Origin: Gaiellasilicea sp963707575
GTDB lineage: Bacteria; Actinomycetota; Thermoleophilia; Gaiellales; Gaiellaceae
Direction of reading: 5' to 3'
DNA: 64,000 nucleotides
NCBI GenBank assembly: GCA_963707575.1
Contig: OY970171.1
Coordinates: 2,542,001 to 2,606,000, forward strand
Part shown: positions 29,740-38,659 of the stretch, one piece after another
How the letters are laid out: each line of letters begins with the position of its first letter
How positions within the stretch are numbered: the stretch's first letter is position 1
The notes under the pieces: generated by a model
Databases searched by the model: none
Told to the model about the DNA's origin: nothing
What the model saw: only the letters and a program-made list of their open reading frames with translations
Translations under genes and position numbers: made by a program

Positions 29740-32577
29740 ATGGCTGCCGACGAGCTGGTCGTCCACGGGGCGCGAGAGCACAACCTGAAGGACATCGACG
29801 TCCGCTTGCCGCGGAACGCACTCGTCTGCATCACCGGGCTCTCGGGCTCGGGCAAGTCCTCGCTCGCCTTCGACACGATCTACGCCGAGGGGCAGCGCCG
29901 CTACGTCGAGAGTCTCTCCGCGTACGCGCGGCAGTTCCTCCAGATGATGGAGAAGCCCGACGTCGACTCGATCGACGGGCTCTCGCCGGCGATCTCGATC
30001 GACCAGAAGACGACCTCGCGCAACCCGCGCTCGACCGTCGGCACCGTCACGGAGATCTACGACTACCTGCGTCTGCTGTACGCGCGCGTCGGGCGTCCGC
30101 ACTGCCCGGTCTGCGGCCGGCCGATCGCGGGGCAGAGCCTCGACCAGATCGTCGAGCAGATCCTCGCGCTGCCCGAGGGGACGAAGTTCACGGTCAATGC
30201 GCCGGTCGTGCGCGACCGCAAGGGCGAGTTCCGCGATGTGCTCGACGAGCTGCGCGCCGACGGCTTCACACGCGTGAAGGTGGACGGCGAGACCCGCCTG
30301 CTCGAGGAGGAGATCGTCCTCGACAAGAAGTTCAAGCACACGCTCGAGGTCGTGGTCGACCGGCTCGTGCTCAAGCCCGACCTGCGCCAGCGGCTGACCC
30401 AGTCGGTCGAGACGGCGGCGGCGCTCGCGGACGGGTTGGTCGCGGTCGACGTGATCGATGGCGCCAGCATGCTCTTCAGCGAGAAGTTCGCGTGCCCCGA
30501 GCACGGCGTCTCGCTGCCCGAGCTGCAGCCGCGCATCTTCTCCTTCAACTCCCCGCACGGCGCCTGCCCGCGCTGTACGGGGCTCGGTGCGCAGCTCGAG
30601 ATCGACCCAGACCTGGTCGTCCCGGACACGTCCGTCTCGATCGGCGAGGGGGCGCTCGTCCCCTGGACGGTCGCGAACGGCGGCTTCTACGAGTCGGTCG
30701 TCCAGGCGATCGCGGAGCGCTACGAGATCGACCTCGAGAAGCCGTGGCGTGAGCTCACCGAGGAGCAGCAGAACCTGTTCCTGCACGGCACGAAGGGCGA
30801 CCGGATCTACGTCCAGTACCGCAACCGGATGGGCCGGCGGCGCTCGTACACGATGGCGTTCGAAGGGATCGTCGAGTCGCTCCAGCGGCGCTACAAGGAG
30901 ACGGACTCGGCTCCGCAGCGCGAGCGGATCGAGGAGTACATGAGCTTCCGGCCGTGCCCGACCTGCAACGGCGCCCGCCTGAAGCCCGAGGTCCTGGCGG
31001 TGACGATCGGCGGCGAGTCGATCCACGCGTTCACGAAGATGTCGGTGACGCGGGCGCTCACGTTCCTCGACGAGCTCGGGCTGACCCCGACGGAGGAGCT
31101 GATCGGCCACCGGATCGTGAAGGAGATCCGGGAGCGGCTGACCTTCCTCGACAACGTCGGCGTCGGCTACCTCCAGCTCGACCGCGCCGCCAAGACGCTC
31201 TCCGGCGGCGAGGCGCAGCGGCTGCGGCTCGCGACCCAGATCGGCTCGCAGCTGGTCGGCGTCCTCTACATCCTCGACGAGCCGTCGATCGGGCTGCACC
31301 AGCGCGACAACGACAAGCTGATCGGCACCCTGCAGCGGCTGAAGGCGCTCGGCAACACCGTGCTCGTCGTCGAGCACGACGAGCAGATGATGCGGACGGC
31401 CGACTGGGTGGTGGACATGGGCCCGGGCGCCGGCGAGCACGGCGGCTACGTCGTCGCGGAGGGCAAGGCCAAGGACGTGATGCGGAACAAGGCGTCCGTC
31501 ACGGGCCAGTACCTCTCCGGGACGCGCAGGATCGCGATTCCGTCGCGGCGGGAGGGCGATAGTGGCCACTTCACGGTGCGCGGGGCGGCCATGCACAACC
31601 TGAAGGGCATCGACGTCGAGTTCCCGGTGGCGAAGTTCGTCTGCGTCACCGGTGTCTCGGGCTCGGGGAAGTCGACCCTCGTGAACGAGATCGTCTACAA
31701 GGCGGCTGCGAACCGGCTGAACCGGATGCGGGTGAAGCCGGGCGTGCACGACGAGGTCGAGGGGATCGACGTCTTCGACAAGGTGATCGACATCGACCAG
31801 AAGCCGATCGGGCGGACGCCCCGCTCGAACCCGGCGACCTACATCGATCTTTTCACGCACATCCGCGAGCTCTACTCGCTCACGCCCGAGGCGAAGGTGC
31901 GCGGCTACAAGCCGGGGCGCTTCTCCTTCAACGTGCGCGGCGGACGCTGCGAGACCTGCAAGGGCGACGGCACGATCAAGATCGAAATGCACTTCCTGCC
32001 GGACGTGTACGTGCCGTGCGAGACCTGTCACGGGCACCGGTACAACAAGGAGACGCTCGAGGTGCGCTTCAAGGGCAAGTCGATCGCGGACGTGCTCGAG
32101 ATGTCCGTCGAGGAGGCCCTCACCTTCTTCGCCAAGATCCCGAAGCTGCGCCGGCGCCTGCAGACCCTGCACGACGTCGGGCTCGACTACATCAAGCTCG
32201 GCCAGCCCGCGACAACGCTCTCGGGGGGCGAGGCACAGCGCGTGAAGCTCGCCGCCGAGCTCTGCAAGGTCGCAACCGGGAGCACGCTCTACATCCTCGA
32301 CGAGCCCACCACGGGACTCCATTTCGCCGACATCGAGAAGCTGCTCGAGGTGCTGCAGCGCCTCGTCGACGCGGGCAACACGGTGCTCGTGATCGAGCAC
32401 AATCTCGACGTGATCAAGCAGGCCGACTGGGTGATCGACCTCGGGCCCGAGGGCGGCGAGGCGGGCGGCGAGCTGATCGCGGCCGGGACGCCCGAGGAGG
32501 TGGCCGAGATCGAGGGCTCCTTCACGGGCCAGTTCCTGCGCGGCGTGCTGGCGCAGCGCGAGTCCGTCGCCGCCTAA
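29740..32577 (+). CDS. uvrA: Excinuclease ABC subunit A
   Basis: This is the damage sensor of nucleotide excision repair, a dimeric ABC-type ATPase. It has 945 residues and is of normal length. Two ATP sites are present: Walker A GLSGSGKSS and GVSGSGKST, and signatures LSGGEAQRLRLA and LSGGEAQRVKLA. Zinc modules are CPVC...CPRC in the first half, CPTC, and CETC...CETC in the second half. The insertion domain that binds UvrB is intact. It is the only gene in the window with a visible SOS box. The VOC gene follows after ten bases. Confidence 0.98.
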   Translation: MAADELVVHGAREHNLKDIDVRLPRNALVCITGLSGSGKSSLAFDTIYAEGQRRYVESLSAYARQFLQMMEKPDVDSIDGLSPAISIDQKTTSRNPRSTVGTVTEIYDYLRLLYARVGRPHCPVCGRPIAGQSLDQIVEQILALPEGTKFTVNAPVVRDRKGEFRDVLDELRADGFTRVKVDGETRLLEEEIVLDKKFKHTLEVVVDRLVLKPDLRQRLTQSVETAAALADGLVAVDVIDGASMLFSEKFACPEHGVSLPELQPRIFSFNSPHGACPRCTGLGAQLEIDPDLVVPDTSVSIGEGALVPWTVANGGFYESVVQAIAERYEIDLEKPWRELTEEQQNLFLHGTKGDRIYVQYRNRMGRRRSYTMAFEGIVESLQRRYKETDSAPQRERIEEYMSFRPCPTCNGARLKPEVLAVTIGGESIHAFTKMSVTRALTFLDELGLTPTEELIGHRIVKEIRERLTFLDNVGVGYLQLDRAAKTLSGGEAQRLRLATQIGSQLVGVLYILDEPSIGLHQRDNDKLIGTLQRLKALGNTVLVVEHDEQMMRTADWVVDMGPGAGEHGGYVVAEGKAKDVMRNKASVTGQYLSGTRRIAIPSRREGDSGHFTVRGAAMHNLKGIDVEFPVAKFVCVTGVSGSGKSTLVNEIVYKAAANRLNRMRVKPGVHDEVEGIDVFDKVIDIDQKPIGRTPRSNPATYIDLFTHIRELYSLTPEAKVRGYKPGRFSFNVRGGRCETCKGDGTIKIEMHFLPDVYVPCETCHGHRYNKETLEVRFKGKSIADVLEMSVEEALTFFAKIPKLRRRLQTLHDVGLDYIKLGQPATTLSGGEAQRVKLAAELCKVATGSTLYILDEPTTGLHFADIEKLLEVLQRLVDAGNTVLVIEHNLDVIKQADWVIDLGPEGGEAGGELIAAGTPEEVAEIEGSFTGQFLRGVLAQRESVAA

Positions 32578-32587
32578 GATCCGGCCG

Positions 32588-32968
32588 ATGCCGCAGCTGA
32601 ACGCGATCGGGATCGTCGTCTCCGACATGGCGGAGTCGATCCGCTTCTACCGCTTTCTCGGCCTCGACGTCCCGGAGACGCCGGACGAGGGTCACGTGGA
32701 GGCATCTCTTCCGAGCGGCGTCCGTCTCATGCTGGACAGCGAGGACACGGTCAAGAGCTTCCGGCCCGACTGGGCGCGCGCCGCGGGGAACCAGGTCGGC
32801 CTGGCGTTCGAGTGCGGCAGCGCGGCCGAGGTGGACGAGACGTACGCCGGCGCCGTCGAGGCGGGCTTCCACGGCGAGAAGGAGCCGTGGGACGCGTTCT
32901 GGGGCCAGCGCTACGCGCAGCTCGCAGATCCCGACGGCGTGCCGGTCGACCTGTACGCGGCGCTGTAA
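32588..32968 (+). CDS. VOC (glyoxalase/bleomycin-resistance) family protein
   Basis: This 126-residue single-domain vicinal-oxygen-chelate protein has two beta-alpha-beta-beta-beta units: LNAIGIVVSDMAESIRFYRF and, in the second half, FWGQRYAQLADPDGVPVDLY. The first metal position of the usual His/Glu set looks absent in the first unit (residue 8 is Gly), so the enzyme class is open. It may be a binding protein. Its -10 TAAGAT begins on the uvrA stop codon, so it can be transcribed separately from uvrA. Confidence 0.85.
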   Translation: MPQLNAIGIVVSDMAESIRFYRFLGLDVPETPDEGHVEASLPSGVRLMLDSEDTVKSFRPDWARAAGNQVGLAFECGSAAEVDETYAGAVEAGFHGEKEPWDAFWGQRYAQLADPDGVPVDLYAAL

Positions 32969-32980
32969 GCGCGGCCGCGC

Positions 32981-33514
32981 TCAGATGCAGGGCGCGGGCG
33001 TGAACGCCTGGTGGCCGCGTCCCTCGTGGCAGCGCTGAGCCCAGAAGGCCGAGTCGATCCGCCACGTACCGTCCTGCCGCCGGTTGAGTGTCAGGTCGTA
33101 TCGCCGGGCCTGCACCGAGTCGTCGAGCAACCCGCTGAGCAGGAGCGACGCGTTCGTCGGACCTGCGCCCTCGCCGCCGCTCGTGGCCTGGAAGGAGACC
33201 GAAGGCACGTCGATCCGGTCCTGGCCGACGTACTCGTTCGTGGTTGCGGCCACGTCGCGCTCCCAGGGCTCGTCGACGCTCTCGGCATAGGCGTTGAAGT
33301 CGTCGACCGGCAGCTCTCCGCTGGCCGGGAGCGGCTCCTCCAGGCCGGTCCATTCGCTCGGCGGTGGCGTCGTCTCCGTCGTGGTCTCTGTCGTCGTCTC
33401 GGTGACCGTGACCGTGCTCGCAGTCGTGACCGTGACGGTCTGCGAGGTCGAGTCGTCGTCGCCGGCGCAGGCGCTCGCGACGAGGACGGCGAGCAGGAGG
33501 GCGAGTCGGCGCAT
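32981..33514 (-). CDS. Putative lipoprotein
   Basis: This 177-residue exported protein has an N-terminal lipobox, LLAVLVASAC, with the modified Cys at residue 16. Residues 25-52 are a low-complexity Thr/Val/Glu linker. The rest is a small soluble domain with RRYDLTLNRRQDGTWRIDSA and two more cysteines (Cys161 and Cys176 by my count), possibly a disulfide. I recognise no family. Its ATG overlaps the stop of the thioesterase gene by one base, so the two are probably co-transcribed. Confidence 0.75.
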   Translation of the reverse strand: MRRLALLLAVLVASACAGDDDSTSQTVTVTTASTVTVTETTTETTTETTPPPSEWTGLEEPLPASGELPVDDFNAYAESVDEPWERDVAATTNEYVGQDRIDVPSVSFQATSGGEGAGPTNASLLLSGLLDDSVQARRYDLTLNRRQDGTWRIDSAFWAQRCHEGRGHQAFTPAPCI

Positions 33515-33918
33515 CAGAGCACGGCCTGCGTCTGGGTGACGCGGGCGACGTGCTTGCCTGCGTCGTCGTGGAGGTCGGTCTCGACGACGATGGTCGTGCG
33601 GCCGACGTGGAGCGGGCGCGCGGCAGCGACCACGTGCCCTTCCCGCACCGCCCGGAAGAAGTTCGTCTTCGACTCGATCGTGGCGGTGCCGCCGGCGCCC
33701 TCCGGAAGGTTGAGGAAGGCGCAGTAGGCGCCCGCGGCGTCCGCGAGGCTCATCAGCGCGCCCCCGTGCATGATCGCGCCCGCCGTGCAGAGCCGTTCCT
33801 CCCAGGCGAGGCGTGCACGCACTTCCTCCGGTGCGGCGGACATGAGCTCGAGGCCCAGCTCCGCGGTGAACGGCATCGCCGCACGAGCCTGCTTGGTGAG
33901 GGCGGCATCGACGTCCAC
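33514..33918 (-). CDS. PaaI-type hotdog thioesterase
   Basis: This 134-residue acyl-CoA thioesterase-like protein has the hotdog fold. The motif HGGALMSLADAAGAYCAF is the PaaI/YigI-type active-site helix, with Asp as the catalytic carboxylate, and TIESKTNFFRAVREG follows. It probably hydrolyses aryl- or medium-chain acyl-CoA, but the substrate is not clear. GTG 33918 has TATGGT six bases upstream, so it is probably leaderless. A lipoprotein gene follows with a one-base overlap. Confidence 0.88.
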   Translation of the reverse strand: MDVDAALTKQARAAMPFTAELGLELMSAAPEEVRARLAWEERLCTAGAIMHGGALMSLADAAGAYCAFLNLPEGAGGTATIESKTNFFRAVREGHVVAAARPLHVGRTTIVVETDLHDDAGKHVARVTQTQAVL

Positions 33919-33968
33919 GAAACGACCATAACCGCGGTCCGTGCCCGGCTAGCCACTACGCTCGGGCC

Positions 33969-34592
33969 ATGAGCCCGGAGCGCGAGTGGTGGTTGCGCGT
34001 TCCCGCGGTCCTGCTCGGCCCGCGCGCGGTGTTCGTCGCCCTTCGGGACGGATCGCAGGAGCAGGTGGATGCACGACAGGAGCCGGTGCTCGCCCTCGTC
34101 TACCTGGCGGGGATCGCGGCGGTGCTGAGCACGAGCACGGCGGGGCGTCTCCTCGACGACGCGGAGTACGACGGCCTGCTCGTCGCCGTGTGGGCGGTCG
34201 TCGCCGGAGGCTTGTACGCGTTCGCCGGCTACTGGCTGATCGGCGGCGCCCTCTACCTGGGCGCGCGCGGCCTGGGCGGGCTGGGCGACTACCGGCGCGG
34301 CCGTCACGTCCTCGCGTTCGCGTTGGCGCCGCTCGCGCTCTCGCTCCTCGTCCTCTGGCCCGTCCAGCTGATCGTGTTCGGCGGCGACCTCTTCAGACGC
34401 GGCGGCTCGGACAGCGGGGCGGCCGGCAGCGTGTTCGACGCGCTCGAGCTCGCGTTCGCAGGCTGGTCGGCGGCGCTCCTGCTCGTCGGCGTGCGCGCCG
34501 TGCACGGCTGGACCTGGGGGCGCGCGCTCGGCGCACTCGGGCTGGTCGCGCTCTTCCTAGCCGCGTTCGCGTACCTCCCGTCGACCTTCTAG
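33969..34592 (+). CDS. Yip1-like integral membrane protein
   Basis: This 207-residue protein has five predicted helices, at about 42-60, 68-88, 110-135, 155-178 and 183-202. The N-terminal pattern WLRVPAVLLGPRAVFVALRDG and the central FAGYWLIGGALYLGARGLGG resemble the Yip1-domain superfamily found in many bacteria. The function is unknown. TACGCT (33957-33962) lies six bases before the ATG. The 3' end overlaps panB on the other strand by 36 bases. Confidence 0.7.
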   Translation: MSPEREWWLRVPAVLLGPRAVFVALRDGSQEQVDARQEPVLALVYLAGIAAVLSTSTAGRLLDDAEYDGLLVAVWAVVAGGLYAFAGYWLIGGALYLGARGLGGLGDYRRGRHVLAFALAPLALSLLVLWPVQLIVFGGDLFRRGGSDSGAAGSVFDALELAFAGWSAALLLVGVRAVHGWTWGRALGALGLVALFLAAFAYLPSTF

Positions 34593-35468
34593 CGACTGCT
34601 CGAAGAGCGCCAGCTCCTCCTCGGGCATCGAGTAGGTGTGCTGCTCCTCGGGGAAGCGGCGCTCGCGCACCTCGGCGACGTAGGCCGAGACCGCACGCTC
34701 GATCTCCGTGGCCAGGTCGGCGTACTGCTTGACGAAGCGCGGCGAGCCGCCCTGGTAGAGCCCGAGCAGGTCGTGCCAGACGAGGACCTGGCCGTCGCAG
34801 TCGACGCCGGCCCCGATTCCGATCGTCGGGATCTCGAGCGCCTCGGTGATCCGCGCCGCCACCGGTGCAGGCACGGCCTCGAGCACGAGCGCGAAGACGC
34901 CCGCGTCCTGCAGGGCGAGCGCGTCCTCGTAGAGCCGCTGGGCCTTCTCCGCGGTCCGGCCCTGCGCCTTGAAGCCGCCGAGCATGGTCGCGGACTGTGG
35001 CGTCAGGCCGATGTGGCCCATCGTCGGCACGCCCGCGCCGACGAGCGCCTGGACGCGCGAGAGGGTCGCGCCGGCCCCCTCGACCTTGACGGCGTCGGCT
35101 CCCGCTTCCTTGAGGAAGCGAATCGCGTTCTCGAGCGCGGCCTCGTCCGAGACCTGGAAGGAGCCGAACGGCATGTCGGCGACGACGAGCGGCCGCCGCG
35201 CCCCACGGTTGACGGCGCGCGTGAGCACGATCATCTCGTCCATCGTCGCGGGCACGGTGGAGTCGTGGCCGAGCACGGTCATCGCGGCCGAGTCGCCGAC
35301 GAGGATCACGTCGGCGCCGGCCGCGTCGGCGAGCCGGCCCGACGGCGCGTCGTAGGCCGTGATCATCGCGATCGGCTGGCGGCGCGCCTTCAGCTCGGCG
35401 AGCTCGGTGAGCGGGAGCTTTCCGGGCGCGGGCGTGCCCGGTGCCGGCTGGCGTGGACGGGTGGTCAT
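34557..35468 (-). CDS. panB: 3-methyl-2-oxobutanoate hydroxymethyltransferase
   Basis: This enzyme transfers a one-carbon unit from methylene-tetrahydrofolate to 2-ketoisovalerate to give ketopantoate, the first committed step to pantothenate. It has 303 residues. Magnesium and substrate motifs are AMITAYDAPSGRLADAAG, VGDSAAMTVLGHDSTVPATM, VKVEG, GHIGLTPQS, LVLEAVP and IGIGAGVDCDGQVLVWHDLLG. It is last in the minus-strand run DUF2520-panC-panB, with an ATGA overlap. A GAGGAGGA ribosome-binding site lies inside panC. Confidence 0.95.
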   Translation of the reverse strand: MTTRPRQPAPGTPAPGKLPLTELAELKARRQPIAMITAYDAPSGRLADAAGADVILVGDSAAMTVLGHDSTVPATMDEMIVLTRAVNRGARRPLVVADMPFGSFQVSDEAALENAIRFLKEAGADAVKVEGAGATLSRVQALVGAGVPTMGHIGLTPQSATMLGGFKAQGRTAEKAQRLYEDALALQDAGVFALVLEAVPAPVAARITEALEIPTIGIGAGVDCDGQVLVWHDLLGLYQGGSPRFVKQYADLATEIERAVSAYVAEVRERRFPEEQHTYSMPEEELALFEQSLEGRREVRERG

Positions 35469-36235
35469 GGTGATTCCTCCTCGAGGACGATGTTGTCGAT
35501 CAGGCGGGTGGAGCCGACGCGGACCGCGGCGGCGAGAACGGGCGGGTCGAGATCGACGACCTCGACGTAGTCGACGTCGAGACCGTCCAGCGCGGCGCGG
35601 GCGGCGGCGGGATCGCGGGTTGCGAGTGCGCGCGGCAGCGCGAGCGCCCGCTCGCGCTCGGCCGGGGAGAGCAGCGCGTTCCGCGACGAGAGCGCCAGCC
35701 CGTCGGCGTCGCGCACCGTCGGCAGCACCCGCAGCGAGAGCTCCAGCTCGAGGTCGCGGATCATCCGCCGGAGCACGGCGACCTGCTGCGCGTCCTTCTG
35801 GCCGAAGTAGGCGAACCGGGGTCGCACGAGATTGAACAGCTTCAGGCAGACGGTGGCGACGCCGCGGAAGTGGCCCAGCCGATGCTCGCCCTCGAGCCGG
35901 TTTCCGAGCTCGCCGACCTCGACCCAGGTCTCGAAGCCGGGCGGGTAGATCTCCTCCACGCTCGGCGCGAAGAGCAGGTCGACTCCGGCCTGGCCGGCCA
36001 ACGCCGCGTCCCGTTCCTCGTCGCGCGGATAGCGGGAGAGGTCGGCGCCTTCTACGAACTGCGCCGGATTGACGAAGAGGCTGGCGACGACGGTGTCACA
36101 CTCCGTGCGCGCGGCGCGGAAGAGGGCGAGATGGCCGTCGTGGTAGGCGCCCATCGTCGGCACCAGGCCGATCACGCCGCCTCTGGCCGACGTGAGCGAG
36201 TCGCGCAGGCCGGCCCGGGTCCGGACGATGTTCAC
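35465..36235 (-). CDS. panC: Pantothenate synthetase (pantoate-beta-alanine ligase)
   Basis: This enzyme joins pantoate and beta-alanine with ATP. It has 256 residues, slightly short of the usual 280, with the loss at the C terminus. The motifs are VPTMGAYHDGHLALFRAAR (HIGH-like nucleotide site), SLFVNPAQFVEGADLSRYPR, YFGQKDAQQVAVLRRMI, and GLALSSRNALLSP (KMSKS-like). It starts at GTG in overlap with the DUF2520 stop and ends in overlap with panB. panD is not in the window. Confidence 0.95.
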   Translation of the reverse strand: MNIVRTRAGLRDSLTSARGGVIGLVPTMGAYHDGHLALFRAARTECDTVVASLFVNPAQFVEGADLSRYPRDEERDAALAGQAGVDLLFAPSVEEIYPPGFETWVEVGELGNRLEGEHRLGHFRGVATVCLKLFNLVRPRFAYFGQKDAQQVAVLRRMIRDLELELSLRVLPTVRDADGLALSSRNALLSPAERERALALPRALATRDPAAARAALDGLDVDYVEVVDLDPPVLAAAVRVGSTRLIDNIVLEEESP

Positions 36236-36897
36236 GCGAGCTCCTTCGTCGTCTCGGCGAGGGCGGTGTACATCGGCTCGAGGCTCGGCCGCTCCCGGCG
36301 GATCGCCGCCAGATGCGCGTCGACCGTCGCCCAGTCGCCCCGTGCGATCGGGCCGGTGAGCTCGAAGCCGTTGTCGATCGTGCCGCGCATCAGCGGGTCG
36401 AGCGCCTCGGGCGGCGCCCCGGCGGCCTCGAGCAGCGTGCCCGCCGCCCGGCGCAGCGTGACGAGGTAGTTCGACGCGATTGCGGCGCCCGCGTGGTAGG
36501 CATCGCGTCGCTCCTCGGCGAGCGCGAACGGCTCCAGGCCGAGCAGACGGGCGAGGTCGAAGCCGTGCTCGCGTGCCTCGTCGGTCTCGGCGGTGACCGC
36601 TGCGAAGGCGCCGTCGAGCTGCTCGGGGCCACGCGCGCGACTGAACGTCTGCAGCGGGTGGAGGCCGAAGCGCCGCTCGTGAGGAGCGAGTGCCGCGAGC
36701 GGCGTGGCGCCGCTCACGTGGGCGACCCAGGGGCCGGGCGCGACGGCTGCAGCAACCTCGGCGATCGCGCGGTCCGGCACGCAGAGGAGGACGAGCTCCG
36801 CCTCGTCTTCCTCCAGGCTGACGCCGCGCTCGGCGAGCCGCGCGGCAAGCGCGGAGCCGACGCGTCCCGCGCCGACGACGTGGACTGTCTGGATCAT
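36232..36897 (-). CDS. Rossmann-like DUF2520 reductase, candidate ketopantoate reductase
   Basis: This 221-residue protein has an N-terminal nucleotide-binding fold (VHVVGAGRVGSALAARL, residues 4-20) and LVLLCVPDRAIAEVA. The C-terminal helical DUF2520 domain has HPLQTFSRARGPEQLDGAF and RDAYHAGAAIASNYLVTLRR. The layout parallels PanE/ProC-type reductases. It is the first gene of the panC-panB run, with coupled overlaps, and no panE is in view. A ketopantoate reductase role is therefore likely by context but not shown by family knowledge. A GGAG site precedes the ATG. Confidence 0.8.
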   Translation of the reverse strand: MIQTVHVVGAGRVGSALAARLAERGVSLEEDEAELVLLCVPDRAIAEVAAAVAPGPWVAHVSGATPLAALAPHERRFGLHPLQTFSRARGPEQLDGAFAAVTAETDEAREHGFDLARLLGLEPFALAEERRDAYHAGAAIASNYLVTLRRAAGTLLEAAGAPPEALDPLMRGTIDNGFELTGPIARGDWATVDAHLAAIRRERPSLEPMYTALAETTKELA

Positions 36898-36947
36898 GGT
36901 TGGCTCCAGTTCCGAATCCGGATACCGGGCGCCGTTAGTGTAGCCCG

Positions 36948-37808
36948 GTGCGCATCGGTGTCGGCGACATTCGCCTCTTCTTCGACGCCGACGGCGCGAA
37001 GCTCGTTCCGGACGGCCCGTGGATGCGGGAGCGGCTGACGGTGCTTCTGCTGCACCCAGGCCCGGGCTTCGACCACGGCGTCTTCAAGGTGCAGCTGGGG
37101 CCGTGGCTCGCGGCGGGCACGCAGGTCGTGTATCTCGACCAGCGCGGCGGTGGCCGGAGCGATCTCGGGCCCCCCGAGGATCTCCGGCTGGATCGCTGGG
37201 CCGACGACGTGCGGGAGTTCTGCGACGCGCTCGGGATCGAGGAGCCGGTCGTGCTCGGGCTCGGCTTCGGCGCGGTGGTCGCCATGCGGTACGCGACGCG
37301 CCACCCCGACCATCCCCGCGGGCTCGTGCTGACTGCTCCCGTGGCGCGCATCGTCCCGGAGCGCTCGATCGCGGTCTTCGAGCGGCTCGGCGGGGCGGAC
37401 GCCGGGGAGGTAGCCACCCGCTTCTACCGCGACATGGACGAGCAGGCCTTCGGCGACTTCCTGCGCGTCTGCTTCCCGCTCCTGACCGGCTACGAGCAGA
37501 CGAGCGACGTGATCGTGCGCGCCGACTGGCATCCCGAGGTGCTGATCGGGTGGATGCGGGGGGAGTCGCGGACGCTCGACCTGCGCGACGAGCTCGCGGC
37601 GGTTCGTGCACCGGCCCTCGTCCTCGCCGGCGAGGACGACGCCTGGGCGCCACTCGAGTCGGCGCGCGAGGTCGCCGAGTGCCTGCGCGGGGAAACGCGT
37701 TTTCGCAGCTTCCCCGGCGCACGCCATTCGGTGGTGCGTGACGCGCCTGAGGCAGGCGAAGAGCTCCGGCTCTTCCTCGACGAGCTCGGGGGCGGCGCCG
37801 CCTCGTGA
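36948..37808 (+). CDS. Alpha/beta-hydrolase fold protein lacking nucleophile (first of pair)
   Basis: This 286-residue protein resembles proline iminopeptidase and haloalkane dehalogenase-like hydrolases. It has the oxyanion region LLLHPGPGFDH and DQRGGGRSD, a cap domain at about 135-200, an acidic residue in LAGEDDAW and a His in GARHSV. The nucleophile elbow, normally G-x-S-x-G, is G104-L-G106-F-G108, so Gly replaces the catalytic Ser. It may be a binding protein or use other chemistry such as cofactor-free oxygenation. GTG 36948 has TAGTGT six bases upstream. It is coupled by GTGA to its paralogue. Confidence 0.85.
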   Translation: MRIGVGDIRLFFDADGAKLVPDGPWMRERLTVLLLHPGPGFDHGVFKVQLGPWLAAGTQVVYLDQRGGGRSDLGPPEDLRLDRWADDVREFCDALGIEEPVVLGLGFGAVVAMRYATRHPDHPRGLVLTAPVARIVPERSIAVFERLGGADAGEVATRFYRDMDEQAFGDFLRVCFPLLTGYEQTSDVIVRADWHPEVLIGWMRGESRTLDLRDELAAVRAPALVLAGEDDAWAPLESAREVAECLRGETRFRSFPGARHSVVRDAPEAGEELRLFLDELGGGAAS

Positions 37809-38659
37809 AGATCTCGGTCCAGGGCACGGAGCTCTTCTTCGACGTCGACGGGGCGAAGCTCGCGCTGGACGGCCCGTGGATGCGGGATCGCCCCACGGTC
37901 GTGCTCCTGCACACCGGTCCTGGGATCGACCACTCGTTCTACAAGGACCACGTCGGGCCGGCTCTCGCCGGGAGCGCTCAGGTCGTCTACCTCGACCTGC
38001 GCGGGTCGGGGCGCAGCGACTGGAGCACGCCCGAGCACTGGACGCTCGATACCTGGGTCGAGGACGTCCGCGAGTTCCTCGAGCTGCTCGAGATCGAGCG
38101 GCCCGTCGTGCTCGGGACGGCCTTCGGCGGCACGATCGCGCTGCTGCTGGCGGCGCGGCACCCGGCAGCCGTCGGCCGCCTCGTCCTCGTCAGCACGGTC
38201 GCCCGCTACGTGCCGGCCCGCGCGGTCGCCATGCTCGACCGGCTCGGCGGCCCCGAGGCCGGCGATATCGCGGCGCGCTACTTCGCCGAGCCCTCGCAGG
38301 CGACGTTCGCTGACTTCCTCCGCGTGTGCGTTCCCCTCTACTCCCGCAACCCGGTGCTGCCCGACGCGATCGCGCGCATCCAGATGAACTTCGAGCTGAT
38401 CATGGACTGGGAGCTGGGGACGAGCCGGCGCCTCGACCTGCGCGAGGAGGCGGCACACGTGACCTGCCCGACACTCGTGCTCGCCGGGGAGGACGACCCC
38501 GCCACGACGATCGCGGGCGCCGAGGAGCTCGTCGCCGCCCTGCCGGCCGGGCTCGCGCGGTTCGAGCGCTACGCCGACACCGGGCACGGTGTCTTCCGCG
38601 ACCGGCCCGAGGCGATCGAGCTCGTCCGGGAGTTCCTAGCTCCGGTCGAGCCTGCGTAG
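37805..38659 (+). CDS. Alpha/beta-hydrolase fold protein lacking nucleophile (second of pair)
   Basis: This 284-residue paralogue of the preceding protein is alignable throughout: FFDVDGAKLALDGPWMRDRP against FFDADGAKLVPDGPWMRERL. Its nucleophile elbow is G104-T-A106-F-G108, with Ala in place of Ser at the same position where the neighbour has Gly. The acid (GEDDP) and His (DTGHGVF) are kept. Two independent losses at one position suggest that Ser is not needed, rather than simple decay. The last 24 bases overlap the convergent acetyltransferase gene. Confidence 0.85.
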   Translation: MKISVQGTELFFDVDGAKLALDGPWMRDRPTVVLLHTGPGIDHSFYKDHVGPALAGSAQVVYLDLRGSGRSDWSTPEHWTLDTWVEDVREFLELLEIERPVVLGTAFGGTIALLLAARHPAAVGRLVLVSTVARYVPARAVAMLDRLGGPEAGDIAARYFAEPSQATFADFLRVCVPLYSRNPVLPDAIARIQMNFELIMDWELGTSRRLDLREEAAHVTCPTLVLAGEDDPATTIAGAEELVAALPAGLARFERYADTGHGVFRDRPEAIELVREFLAPVEPA

